64,000 bases of DNA, taken from positions 4,836,001 to 4,900,000 of the forward strand of contig NZ_CP041656.2 in assembly GCF_007290395.2 (NCBI RefSeq), in the 5' to 3' direction. This document shows, one piece after another, positions 1-8,068 of this stretch. Origin of the DNA: Bradyrhizobium cosmicum. Its GTDB lineage: Bacteria > Pseudomonadota > Alphaproteobacteria > Rhizobiales > Xanthobacteraceae. Each line of letters starts with the position of its first letter. Within the stretch, counting starts at the first letter, position 1. Under the pieces are notes generated by a model, which was given only the letters and a program-made list of their open reading frames with translations, made no database searches and was not told where the DNA came from. Position numbers and translations under genes: made by a program.

Positions 1-189
1 ACCGGCATCGCCGACGTCGCCGACATGCATCGTCGCCTCCCCCACCAAGCCCATCGTTTCCTGAAGTCCTGCGGCATCTCGATCGACCAGAGCAAGCTGC
101 GCGCCTTCCTCGGCAAACAGCTTTGCACTGGCGCAGCCGATGCCCGAAGCTGCGCCCGTGATGATGGCCGTGCGCCCCTGCAGCCGCAT
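1..189 (-). CDS. SDR-family oxidoreductase, partial (N-terminal 63 residues)
   Basis: Only the first 63 codons are inside the window; the gene runs off the left edge. The reading frame starts at the ATG complementary to 187-189 and shows the dinucleotide-binding motif TGAASGIG at residues 10-17, followed by an acidic VDRD turn (about residues 36-39) at the end of the second beta strand. This is the classical short-chain dehydrogenase/reductase Rossmann start, and the Asp suggests NAD(H) rather than NADP(H). The start lies one base beyond the stop of the upstream epimerase gene, so the two are probably co-translated with the hydantoinase. Substrate cannot be inferred. Confidence 0.85.
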   Translation of the reverse strand, partial: MRLQGRTAIITGAASGIGCASAKLFAEEGAQLALVDRDAAGLQETMGLVGEATMHVGDVGDAG

Positions 190-190
190 G

Positions 191-1165
191 TCAGATCGCC
201 TCCTTGTGCTGCATCCACCAGGCGCTCATGTGGGCCGCAGACTCGGCGCAGCCGAACCGCGCGCGCCAGCCGAATTCGTCCGCCATCCGCGCCACCGACA
301 GCGGCGCGCGGTCGCCGCCATGCAATTTGATTGCGGTCTTCTCGCCGGGCGCGGCGAGCCGGCATTGCAGGCCAGGATGCAGCGCCGCAAACGCCTCGCC
401 CCACTGCAGCGCCGACCAAGCCGCGCCGCTGGAAATGTTATAGAGCCGGTGACGCGGCCGCTCGGCTTCGATCAGCAGCGCAACCGCCTCGGCCGCATCG
501 GGAGCATAGGTCCAGTCCTTGCTTCCCGGACCCGGCAGGATCGCCGGCTCGCCGCGCGCAAAAGCAGCGAGGATCTGGAACTGGAGACTTGGCGTGTCCC
601 GCACAGCATTGGCGCGTTCCCACGGACCGAACACGGCGCTCAGCCGCACGCTCAGGAAATCACCGCCGAAGAGCTCGGCGTGGCGCGCCACTGACCGCTC
701 CGAGGTGAACTTGCTGATCGCGTAGAACGAGACGGGATCGCAGGGCGTGTCCTCGTCCAAGCTCTCGACCCGCGCGCCCGCGGCGCCATAGGCCGCAGCC
801 GACGACAGATTGACGACGCGGCGAACGCCATGACGGATCGCGGCTTGCAGGATCGGGATCTGAGCCATCACGTTGATCTCGAGAATGCGCGCGGTCGACG
901 CCCTCTCGAGATCATCGCCGGCGGTGATCGCCGCGCCGAGCACGATTGCATCGACGCCCTCGGCGATGAGGGCGTCGATGGCTGTTGCGTCCGTAATGTC
1001 GCCCTGCACGACAGTGAGCCGCTCCCCGTAATCCGCCAACGCGCGCCGGGCCGACGGCGGCAATTCAGCACGGTCGTACAGCGTCACGTCATGGCCGCGC
1101 GCGAGCAGCGCCTCCGCAACATTGAGGCCGACAAAGCCGGTGCCGCCGAAGATGACGATCTTCAT
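191..1165 (-). CDS. NAD-dependent epimerase/dehydratase (extended SDR)
   Basis: A 324-residue protein with the extended-SDR glycine motif GGTGFVG at residues 6-12 and a catalytic YAISK (YxxxK) motif in the middle. The family oxidises or epimerises nucleotide sugars and related alcohols in the cytoplasm with bound NAD. I chose the ATG at 1163-1165 because it gives a normal Rossmann N-terminus (MKIVIF); the open frame extends 12 codons further, but that would overlap the hydantoinase stop. It sits 16 bp behind the hydantoinase gene and 1 bp ahead of another SDR gene, so it belongs to a three-gene minus-strand operon. In this context a role on a hydantoin- or amide-derived metabolite is possible, but the substrate is unknown. 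Confidence 0.85.
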   Translation of the reverse strand: MKIVIFGGTGFVGLNVAEALLARGHDVTLYDRAELPPSARRALADYGERLTVVQGDITDATAIDALIAEGVDAIVLGAAITAGDDLERASTARILEINVMAQIPILQAAIRHGVRRVVNLSSAAAYGAAGARVESLDEDTPCDPVSFYAISKFTSERSVARHAELFGGDFLSVRLSAVFGPWERANAVRDTPSLQFQILAAFARGEPAILPGPGSKDWTYAPDAAEAVALLIEAERPRHRLYNISSGAAWSALQWGEAFAALHPGLQCRLAAPGEKTAIKLHGGDRAPLSVARMADEFGWRARFGCAESAAHMSAWWMQHKEAI

Positions 1166-1181
1166 CGCACGCAATCCACCG

Positions 1182-2651
1182 TCACAGCAGGTTTGCTCCA
1201 AAATTCCGTTCCGGGTCCATGTCGGCCACGAGCCGGCCGGTCGGCCTGGCCGCCTCGCCGCCGCTGCGCGCGAGGAATTTTCCGCTGCCGGCGGACGCGA
1301 GGCACTTGTCGCCGTCGATGACGACGCGGCCGCGCGAGAGCACCGACACCGGCCAGCCCTTCAGCGTGCGTCCCGCGAACGGCGTGTAGCCGGCGAGATC
1401 GTGCATCATCGCGTCGGCGATCGTGACCTCGCGATTGGGATCCCAGATCGCGATATCGGCGTCGGCGCCCACCGCGATCGAGCCCTTGCGCGGACGCAGA
1501 TTGTAGATCTTGGCCGGCGCGGTCGACGTCAGCTCGACGAACTTCTCCAGGCCCAGCCGGCCCTTCGACACCATCGCGTCGAACAGCAGCGGCAGCCGCA
1601 GTTCCAATCCTGGCAGGCCGTTGGCGACCTGCTTGAAGTTCGGGTTGGGACCAGCGCGCAGCTTGCCGGTCTCGTCATAGCGATACGGCGCATGATCCGA
1701 CGAGATGGTCTGGAGATCGCCGAGCGACAGCGCCTGCCACAACGCCTCCTGGTCCGAATGCGTGCGCGGCGGCGGGCTGCACATCCACTTGGCGCCCTCG
1801 GCGCCCGGCTTGTCGAGATCATTGGCGGTGAGGAACAGGTATTGCGGACAGGTCTCGGCGAACACCTTCAGGCCCTGCCCGCGCGAATCGCGGATCACCT
1901 TGGCGCCTTCGGCGGTCGAGACATGGAAGATCATGATGGGCTGGTCGATCAGCGCCGCCATGCCGATCAGCCGCGTGAAGGCTTCGGCTTCCGAGACGCG
2001 GGCATGGCTGACGGCGTGGTATTTCGGCATGGTGTAGCCGCGCGAGAGCAGCCGCTTCACCATCCAGGCGATGATGCCATGATTTTCGGCATGGGCGCAC
2101 AACATCGCGCCGGACTGGCGCGCGGCCAGCAGGATGTCGAGCAGCGGCTCGTCGTCGACCTTGAGCCGGTCATAGGTCATGAAGATCTTGATCGACGCAT
2201 GGCCCTGCTTCACCAGCGCCGGAATGTGCTCCTCGACGGTCTCCCTGGTCGCATCCGCGATGATCATGTGAAAGGCGTAGTCGATCACGGCGCCCTTCTT
2301 GGCGAGCGCGTGATAGTCTTCCACCACCTGCGGCAGCTTCATGCCAACATGCTGGGCGGCGAACGGAATCACCGTGGTGGTGCCGCCGAAGGCGGCAGAG
2401 ACGGTCGCGCTCTCGAACGTGTCGGCATTCATGATGCCGGCCGCGGACAATTGCTCGATATGCGCGTGACTGTCGACGCCGCCCGGCAGCACCAGCTTGC
2501 CGCGCGCATCGATCTCACGCTTGGCCGCCGGAAGGCGCTTGCCGATCGCTGCGATGGTCTCGCCGGAGATGGCGACATCGGCTTCGAATACATCGGTCGT
2601 GGTGGCAACGCGGCCGCCGCGGATGATCAGGTCGTAAACTGGTTCAGTCAT
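1182..2651 (-). CDS. Dihydropyrimidinase / D-hydantoinase (paralogue 1)
   Basis: A 489-residue amidohydrolase-superfamily enzyme that would hydrolyse the cyclic amide of hydantoins or dihydropyrimidines to N-carbamoyl amino acids. All binuclear metal ligands of the family are visible: DSHAH (His62, His64), the carboxylatable Lys155 in SIKIFMTY, His187 in CAHAEN, His243 in IFHVS and Asp319 in SSDHAP. The start at 2649-2651 is preceded by GGAG at a good distance; an upstream ATG in the same frame overlaps that Shine-Dalgarno. It is divergent from a hydantoin racemase gene across 56 bp. Racemase, this enzyme and the D-carbamoylase at 4032-4964 make a complete hydantoin to D-amino acid set. Whether the natural substrate is a hydantoin or a dihydropyrimidine is not decided by sequence. 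Confidence 0.92.
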   Translation of the reverse strand: MTEPVYDLIIRGGRVATTTDVFEADVAISGETIAAIGKRLPAAKREIDARGKLVLPGGVDSHAHIEQLSAAGIMNADTFESATVSAAFGGTTTVIPFAAQHVGMKLPQVVEDYHALAKKGAVIDYAFHMIIADATRETVEEHIPALVKQGHASIKIFMTYDRLKVDDEPLLDILLAARQSGAMLCAHAENHGIIAWMVKRLLSRGYTMPKYHAVSHARVSEAEAFTRLIGMAALIDQPIMIFHVSTAEGAKVIRDSRGQGLKVFAETCPQYLFLTANDLDKPGAEGAKWMCSPPPRTHSDQEALWQALSLGDLQTISSDHAPYRYDETGKLRAGPNPNFKQVANGLPGLELRLPLLFDAMVSKGRLGLEKFVELTSTAPAKIYNLRPRKGSIAVGADADIAIWDPNREVTIADAMMHDLAGYTPFAGRTLKGWPVSVLSRGRVVIDGDKCLASAGSGKFLARSGGEAARPTGRLVADMDPERNFGANLL

Positions 2652-2707
2652 GAGGCACTCCATGATATGCCTGAGGCAAGTGATCGCCATCTCGAGGGAA
2701 GACCACC
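2652..2707. promoter_or_regulatory. Divergent intergenic region, hydantoinase / hydantoin racemase
   Basis: These 56 bp separate two divergent start codons and must hold, or overlap, the expression signals of both genes. A GAGGGA Shine-Dalgarno for the racemase is visible just before its ATG, and GGAG for the hydantoinase on the other strand. I see no convincing -35/-10 pair or operator. Confidence 0.5.
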
Positions 2708-3370
2708 ATGGCCCGGCCGCGCATTCTCGTCATCAATCCGAACTCCAACCCCGCGGTCACGCAAGGGCTCGAGGAAGCCTTGAAGCCGCTCGGCTTCGAC
2801 GGCGGACCGGAAGTCGTCTGCCAATCGCTGGCCGAGGGGCCGTTCGGCATCGAAAGCCAGGCCGATGTCGACGGCGTCGCGATGCCGCTGCGAAAGCTGG
2901 TCGAGGGCGACAACAGCTCGGCTGCGTTCGTCATCGCCTGCTACAGCGATCCCGGGCTTCAGGTCTGCCGGGAAGGTACGAGCCGGCCCGTGTTCGGCAT
3001 CGCCGAGTGCGGCGTGCTGACGGCGCTGGCCCGCGCCGAAACCTTCGGCGTCATCGCGATTGCCCAGCGCTCGATCCCGCGCCACATGCGCTATCTCAGG
3101 CAGATGGGACTGACGGAGCGCCTTGCCGGCGAGCGGCCGCTCAACATGAGCGTTGCGGAAACCGCGTCGGGCGAAGACACGCTCGGCAGGATGATCGAAA
3201 TCGGCCGCGCGCTGCGCGACGAGGACGGCGCCCGCGCCATCGTGATGGGCTGCGCCGGCATGGCGCGCCACCGCCGCCCGCTGGAAGACGCGCTCGGCAT
3301 TGCCGTGATCGACCCGACACAGGCGGCCGTCACCATGGCGCTGGGTACGGTGCAGTTCTCGGCTCACTAG
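2708..3370 (+). CDS. Asp/Glu/hydantoin racemase family protein
   Basis: A 220-residue member of the Asp/Glu/hydantoin racemase fold. The two catalytic cysteines of the two-base mechanism are present: Cys78 in IACYSDPG and Cys182 in VMGCAGMA, each at the end of a strand in the two pseudo-symmetric halves. The N-terminal ILVINPNSN motif is typical of hydantoin and allantoin racemases. The start is supported by GAGGGA 8-9 bases upstream. It is divergent from the hydantoinase and ends in a 4-bp convergent overlap with the flavin reductase gene. The likely role is racemising 5-substituted hydantoins so that both enantiomers can enter the D-specific hydantoinase/carbamoylase route; allantoin or amino-acid racemisation cannot be excluded. 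Confidence 0.88.
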   Translation: MARPRILVINPNSNPAVTQGLEEALKPLGFDGGPEVVCQSLAEGPFGIESQADVDGVAMPLRKLVEGDNSSAAFVIACYSDPGLQVCREGTSRPVFGIAECGVLTALARAETFGVIAIAQRSIPRHMRYLRQMGLTERLAGERPLNMSVAETASGEDTLGRMIEIGRALRDEDGARAIVMGCAGMARHRRPLEDALGIAVIDPTQAAVTMALGTVQFSAH

Positions 3371-4032
3371 GCGTCCTTCAGCTCTTTGGCGTCCTGCCGC
3401 GCGAGCCATTGCGCATGGCTCTCGCGGGCAAGCGCAAACGTGTCCCGCTGCGTCGTGTAGAGATTGCCGAACATGCGGCCGATCGGCCGGTAGGCGTCGA
3501 GATCGACATACATGTTGGCTTCGTCGACCAAGCCCTCGCGGGCGTGAACGCGAAGCACCTCGCCGACCAGCAACTCGCGATCCGGCGAGAAGGTCATCAC
3601 GACGTGGCGCCGGCATTCCAGCGCGAAGGGTGCAGCGGCAAGGCGCGGCACCTTCACATCGACGGAGGGAAGCGTCGCAAGCCCGGTCGCGGCGACCTCG
3701 CTGTCACCGGACGGGAAGTCGACCGCGCAATCGTTCATCGCCCCGGACAGCGCCTCGTCCACCATGTGCACGACGAACTCACCGTCACGATGGATGTTGC
3801 GGGTGGTGTCTTTCGGGCTGTGATCCGGCCTGTGCTGCAGCCCAAGCACAACCAGAGCCGGGCTCTCGGAGAACACGTTGAAGAAGCTGAACGGCGCCGC
3901 ATTGACCGCTCCGTTCTCGTCCAGCGTCGTCACCAGCGCGATCGGCCGCGGCACGATCACGCCGCACAGCAGCTTGTAGCGATCGCGCGGATCGAGCTCG
4001 CGCAGCGATATGCCCTCGTCTGCCATCCGCAT
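3367..4032 (-). CDS. Flavin reductase / flavoprotein oxygenase (DIM6/NTAB family)
   Basis: A 221-residue protein of the FMN-binding split-barrel flavin reductase-like group, recognised by the N-terminal VIVPRPIALVTTLDENG segment and the APFSFFN motif that contact FMN. Such proteins either supply reduced flavin to a partner or act as small flavoprotein oxidoreductases. The ATG at 4030-4032 overlaps the carbamoylase stop as TGATG, with GGAGAAG just upstream, so translation is coupled to the carbamoylase; GTG at 4035 and ATG at 4026 are alternatives. Its partner and substrate are not evident. It has no obvious job in hydantoin hydrolysis, so the operon probably includes a redox step not recognised here. 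Confidence 0.85.
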   Translation of the reverse strand: MRMADEGISLRELDPRDRYKLLCGVIVPRPIALVTTLDENGAVNAAPFSFFNVFSESPALVVLGLQHRPDHSPKDTTRNIHRDGEFVVHMVDEALSGAMNDCAVDFPSGDSEVAATGLATLPSVDVKVPRLAAAPFALECRRHVVMTFSPDRELLVGEVLRVHAREGLVDEANMYVDLDAYRPIGRMFGNLYTTQRDTFALARESHAQWLARQDAKELKDA

Positions 4033-4964
4033 CACTTCTCCGGCGGCGGCACAGCGCCGGTCTGGCTGGTGATCAGGCCATAGTGCTCGATGCGGCGATG
4101 CTGCGCGAAGTTGAAGATCGTGGTCTTGCCGAACGTCGTCGCGTCGAGGTCGCAGGGATGAACCAGAAGCTCATCCTCTTCCGTCCTGGCCTCGGCGACG
4201 ATCTCGCCGTTGGGGTCGACGATCAGGCTGCCGCCGAACAGCGGGTGACCATCCTCATTGCCGGCCTTGGCCACCGCGACCACCCAGGTCGCGTTCTGGT
4301 AGGCGCCGGCCTGCACCGAGAGTCGATTGTGAAACAGCCGTTTCTCGACGCCCTCTTCGCTCTTCTCCGCGTTCACGGATGGCGTGTTGTAGCCGATCAG
4401 CACCATCTCGACACCCTGCAGACCCATGACGCGATAGGTCTCGGGCCAGCGGCGGTCGTTGCAGATCGCCATGCCGATGATGCCGCCGAGCTCGCGCCAG
4501 ACCTTGAAGCCGAGATCGCCCGGCTCGAAATAGCGCTTCTCCAGATGCTGGTGCGAACGCCTGGTGTCGTACTCCACATGGCCCGGCAAATGGACCTTGC
4601 GATATTTGCCGACGATCTTGCCGGACTTGTCGGTCAGGATGGCGGCGTTGAAATGATGTCCGTCGGGCGTGAGCTCCGCGTAGCCGAAATTCATCGCCAT
4701 CTGGTGCTGCGCCGCACGTTCGAATAGCGGCTTGGTCGCCGCGTTCGGCATTTCGCGCTCGAACCAGATGTCGGCCTCCGCGCGGTCCTCCGAATACCAG
4801 CGCGGAAAGAACGTCGTCAACGCCAGTTCCGGATAGACGATCAGGTCGGCGCCCTTTGCCTTGGCCTCGTCCATCAGCGCAATCATGCGCTTGACCACGG
4901 CCTCGCGGCTATCGGCTTTCTGGATCGCGCCCATCTGGGCGGCGGCGACGGTGACGATACGCAT
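4032..4964 (-). CDS. N-carbamoyl-D-amino acid hydrolase (nitrilase superfamily)
   Basis: A 310-residue carbon-nitrogen hydrolase that cleaves N-carbamoyl-D-amino acids to D-amino acid, CO2 and ammonia. The catalytic triad Glu46 (VYPELA), Lys123 (YRKVHLPG) and Cys168 (AICNDRRWPE) is intact. The length and the FPRWY, HVEYDTRR and CNDRRWPE segments match the Agrobacterium-type D-carbamoylases I know, about 304 residues long. An AGGA sequence lies 8 bases before the ATG. The gene overlaps the flavin reductase by one base and is preceded by a 118-bp gap from the acyl-CoA ligase, so it may start its own transcript or end the long hyuA operon. It completes the hydantoinase-carbamoylase-racemase trio of this locus. 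Confidence 0.93.
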   Translation of the reverse strand: MRIVTVAAAQMGAIQKADSREAVVKRMIALMDEAKAKGADLIVYPELALTTFFPRWYSEDRAEADIWFEREMPNAATKPLFERAAQHQMAMNFGYAELTPDGHHFNAAILTDKSGKIVGKYRKVHLPGHVEYDTRRSHQHLEKRYFEPGDLGFKVWRELGGIIGMAICNDRRWPETYRVMGLQGVEMVLIGYNTPSVNAEKSEEGVEKRLFHNRLSVQAGAYQNATWVVAVAKAGNEDGHPLFGGSLIVDPNGEIVAEARTEEDELLVHPCDLDATTFGKTTIFNFAQHRRIEHYGLITSQTGAVPPPEK

Positions 4965-5082
4965 CAGCGAATTCCTGATCTCTTCATGAATGTCCTGGCG
5001 AGGCTGCGGATTGCAGCTTCAAGCGGGTATCGGCGCGCGCAGCATAGCGCGGTCGTGCGCCGGGTTCCCAGCCAAGCAGTTT

Positions 5083-6765
5083 TCATGCCGTTCGCCCCCA
5101 TTCGGCATCCTGCAAAAGCCGCCAGTTGATCTTGTTGCTCGCGGTCCGCGGCAGCTCGTCGACGAAGACGACCGCGCGCGGCGCCTTGTAGCTCGCCATC
5201 GCGCCGCGCGCCCAGCTCACGACATCGTCCGGCGACGTGCTGGCGCGCGCCGCCTCGTCCAGCACGACCAGCGCCTTGACCGTCTCGCCGCGGTAGCTGT
5301 CAGGCGCCGAGATGATACAGCATTCCCGGATCGCCCGGTTCTGGTACATCGCCGCCTCCACCTCGGCCGGCCAGACCTTGAAGCCGCTGACATTGATCAT
5401 CCGCTTGAGGCGATCCACCGCGAAGAAATAACCTTCGGCATCGCGATAGCCGAGATCGCCCGTACGCAGGAACCGCTTTCCCTGGAGCTCGATGAAGGAC
5501 TCCGCATTGGCCTGCGGCCTGTTCCAATAGCCCTGCAACACCTGCGGCCCGTGCACCACGATCTCGCCGACGACATTGTCGTCGAGCTCGATCAGGCTTT
5601 CGGGGTCGATGATCCTCGCATCGGTCTCGTGCACCGCAATGCCGAGACACTGGCGCTTCGGCGCGGCCATCGGATTGATGTGCGTCGGTGACATCGTCTC
5701 GGTCATGCCGTAGCCCTCGACGAAATCGAGGCCGAACCGGCCCTTCAACCGCTCAGCCACCGCGGTCGGCATCGCCGCGCCACCGCCGGTCAGCACTTTC
5801 AGCTTGGCAAAGCATCGATCACGAAACCGCGCGCTGGCGAGCACGTCGACGATCATGGTCGGCGCCGCGTTCCAGAACGACACGCCGTAAGTCTCGAACA
5901 GATCCGGCAGCAGATCCTTGTCCCAGCGCGCCATCAACAGCAGCGTCGCGCCCGCCACCATCGCCGCATTCATGGAGCCCTGCATGCCCGCGACATGGAA
6001 CAGTGGCATGAATCCGGTCATCACGTCATCGGCGCCCATTCCATACCAGCGCGCCTGCAGGACCGCGGTGAACAACGCGCTGCGGTGGGTATGCATGCAG
6101 GCCTTGGGCTTGCCCGTCGTCCCCGACGTGTAGGGCAGGATCATCAGATCGTCCGGACCGGCGGCCATCGCACCGGGTTGCAAGCCTTGCGCGATCGCGG
6201 ACGACCAGGCATGCCAGCCCGGCGAGGATGGCACCTCCGATGGCGCTTCAGTGACGCATGACGGTAGCGTATAAGGCGTCGCGCTGGGCACCTCGTCGCG
6301 GTACTGCGCGACGATGGCATGCGCGATGGCCTCGCCCACCAGCGGCGCAAAGACATCGCTCAGCTCGCTGCCTGTTATCGCGACCCTGGCGCCGCTGTCT
6401 TCGGCGAGATATGCGATCTCGCCCGTCTTGTTCATGGGATTGACGGGAACAATCACGGCGTCCGCCCGCATCACCGCATAATAGGCGATGACATATTGCG
6501 GCGAGTTCTGCAGCGCGATCATGACGCGGTCGCCACGCGCGACGCCGCAGACCTTCTGCAGGAACCCGGCCATGGCATCGACGCGATCGCGCAGCTCGGC
6601 ATAGCTCAAGCTTGCGCCGTAAAACACCGCCGCCGGATGCGAGGGGCGATTTTGAGCGGCTCGTGCCAGCGCGTCGTACAGCGTCCCCTCCGGCATCGCG
6701 AGATGCCAAGGCTCGTCCGCCGGCCAGGCCGGCGATCGCAGAAGTGTTGCGTGGTCCGCGCTCAT
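5083..6765 (-). CDS. AMP-dependent acyl-CoA synthetase/ligase
   Basis: A 560-residue ANL-superfamily enzyme that activates a carboxylic acid as acyl-adenylate and transfers it to CoA. The phosphate-binding loop YTSGTTGKPKA, the GYGMTE adenine/acyl motif, the RTGDLGY motif and the C-terminal lysine segment (PRTASNKINWR) are all present in the usual order. The start ATG (6763-6765) overlaps the stop of the aminotransferase gene as ATGA. The substrate is unknown. Being coupled to a class III aminotransferase and to HyuA/HyuB, it may activate the keto or fatty acid left after ring opening and deamination, but that is inference from context. Confidence 0.9.
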   Translation of the reverse strand: MSADHATLLRSPAWPADEPWHLAMPEGTLYDALARAAQNRPSHPAAVFYGASLSYAELRDRVDAMAGFLQKVCGVARGDRVMIALQNSPQYVIAYYAVMRADAVIVPVNPMNKTGEIAYLAEDSGARVAITGSELSDVFAPLVGEAIAHAIVAQYRDEVPSATPYTLPSCVTEAPSEVPSSPGWHAWSSAIAQGLQPGAMAAGPDDLMILPYTSGTTGKPKACMHTHRSALFTAVLQARWYGMGADDVMTGFMPLFHVAGMQGSMNAAMVAGATLLLMARWDKDLLPDLFETYGVSFWNAAPTMIVDVLASARFRDRCFAKLKVLTGGGAAMPTAVAERLKGRFGLDFVEGYGMTETMSPTHINPMAAPKRQCLGIAVHETDARIIDPESLIELDDNVVGEIVVHGPQVLQGYWNRPQANAESFIELQGKRFLRTGDLGYRDAEGYFFAVDRLKRMINVSGFKVWPAEVEAAMYQNRAIRECCIISAPDSYRGETVKALVVLDEAARASTSPDDVVSWARGAMASYKAPRAVVFVDELPRTASNKINWRLLQDAEWGRTA

Positions 6766-8057
6766 CCGTGCTCCTCGTCGGCGATATCGAGGCCGTGGTC
6801 GAGCGCATCCAGCAGCCACTCGGCCTCATGCTCGGAGATCACCAGCGGCGGCGCCAGGAACAGCGAGGTCTGCTCGCCGCTGGTGCCGATGACGGCGCCA
6901 GCCTCGAGTGCCCGCGCAGCCACGCGCGAGGCGATCGGCACTTCGGTGGTGTCGGCATGCCAGTTGCGCCAGTCCGGGCCATGCAGCTCCACTGTCCAGT
7001 GCAACCCCTGCCCGGCCACACGCTGCACGCTCGGATGTTTCTGCGCGATCGCGAGCAGGCGGCGGGTGAACAGCTTTTCGAGGCTCTTCACGTGCTCCAG
7101 GATTTTCTCCTCGCTGACGACCTTCAGATAGGCGCTGACGGCGGCCATGCTGATCGGATGGCCACGCAGCGTGCCGTAATTCTGCCAGCTCGAGCCCTTG
7201 AGCCGCTCGACGATGTCCTTCGATACCACGACCGCGGCAACCGCGGCGGCACCGCCGCCGAGCGATTTGCCGAGCGTCACGATATCGGGGCGGCTCTGGG
7301 CGCCCTGGAATGCGAACCAGCGCCCCGCTCGCCCTGCGCCGGTGACGACCTCGTCGGCGATCCAGTAAGAGCCGGCCTGCCGCGCAAGACGCGCCACCTC
7401 ATCCTGATAAGCGCCGTCGTAATAGATGCCGCCCTGCGTGTAGTCGATGATCGTTGCCGCGGTATCCGAGAGCAGGCCAGCGGCATCCGCGAGATATTCG
7501 CTCGGCGGGGTGTTGTTGGCCGGCGCGCCATAGATCGCGCCGTCGGGCGCCGGCAGGACCCGCACCGGTGCCATCGTCGCCGGCAGCTTCGAGCCGCCGG
7601 CATGCACCGCGAGGCCGCCGTGCCATTGCGGTTGCACCGTCATGCTGCGCGACAGGCCGGTGATGCCGTGATAGGCGCGCTCGCGCGTCGCCAGCGCCGA
7701 GCGCTGCGTCAGTGCCTGGCACAGCGACAGCGCCATATCGTTGGCCTCGCTGCCGCTGATGCAGAAGCGCACCGCGCCGACCCAATCTTCCTCGCCCTTG
7801 AAGGCGGTGTTCATCAGATCGTCAGCAGCCTGCTCCCGGCCGACCCAGGTCCAGCCCTCGTTCACGACGGGCGTGTCCGCCGCATTGCGGATCGCTTCCA
7901 CCATCGCGGGATGGCGATGGCCAAGACCGCCGCCGGTGTTGCTGCCGTCAATCAGCTTGCGGCCGTCCGACAAGTGGAAGTAGACGCCTTCGCCGCCGAC
8001 GACGGCCATCGGCGCGGCCTCGCCCGCGTTCAGTCCAGTTCGCAACAATTTGCTCAT
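6762..8057 (-). CDS. Class III PLP-dependent aminotransferase
   Basis: A 431-residue fold-type I aminotransferase of class III, the family of omega-amino acid transaminases and glutamate-1-semialdehyde mutase. It shows the IADEVVTGAGR motif with the PLP-binding Asp, and the LGKSLGGG segment carrying the Schiff-base lysine. The start at 8055-8057 has a strong GAGGAGA 6-7 bases upstream; the frame is open for 49 more codons, but those would run into hyuB and are arginine-rich and non-homologous in character. It lies 11 bp after hyuB and overlaps the ligase by 4 bp. A beta- or omega-amino acid product of ring opening is a plausible substrate, though not shown by sequence. Confidence 0.9.
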   Translation of the reverse strand: MSKLLRTGLNAGEAAPMAVVGGEGVYFHLSDGRKLIDGSNTGGGLGHRHPAMVEAIRNAADTPVVNEGWTWVGREQAADDLMNTAFKGEEDWVGAVRFCISGSEANDMALSLCQALTQRSALATRERAYHGITGLSRSMTVQPQWHGGLAVHAGGSKLPATMAPVRVLPAPDGAIYGAPANNTPPSEYLADAAGLLSDTAATIIDYTQGGIYYDGAYQDEVARLARQAGSYWIADEVVTGAGRAGRWFAFQGAQSRPDIVTLGKSLGGGAAAVAAVVVSKDIVERLKGSSWQNYGTLRGHPISMAAVSAYLKVVSEEKILEHVKSLEKLFTRRLLAIAQKHPSVQRVAGQGLHWTVELHGPDWRNWHADTTEVPIASRVAARALEAGAVIGTSGEQTSLFLAPPLVISEHEAEWLLDALDHGLDIADEEHG

Positions 8058-8068
8058 CGCGGGTCTCC

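Noticed and set aside
1122..2783. A 553-codon plus-strand open frame opposite hydantoinase 1
   Set aside because: Arg/Asp/His-rich composition typical of the antisense shadow of a high-GC gene; the minus-strand frame has all family motifs.
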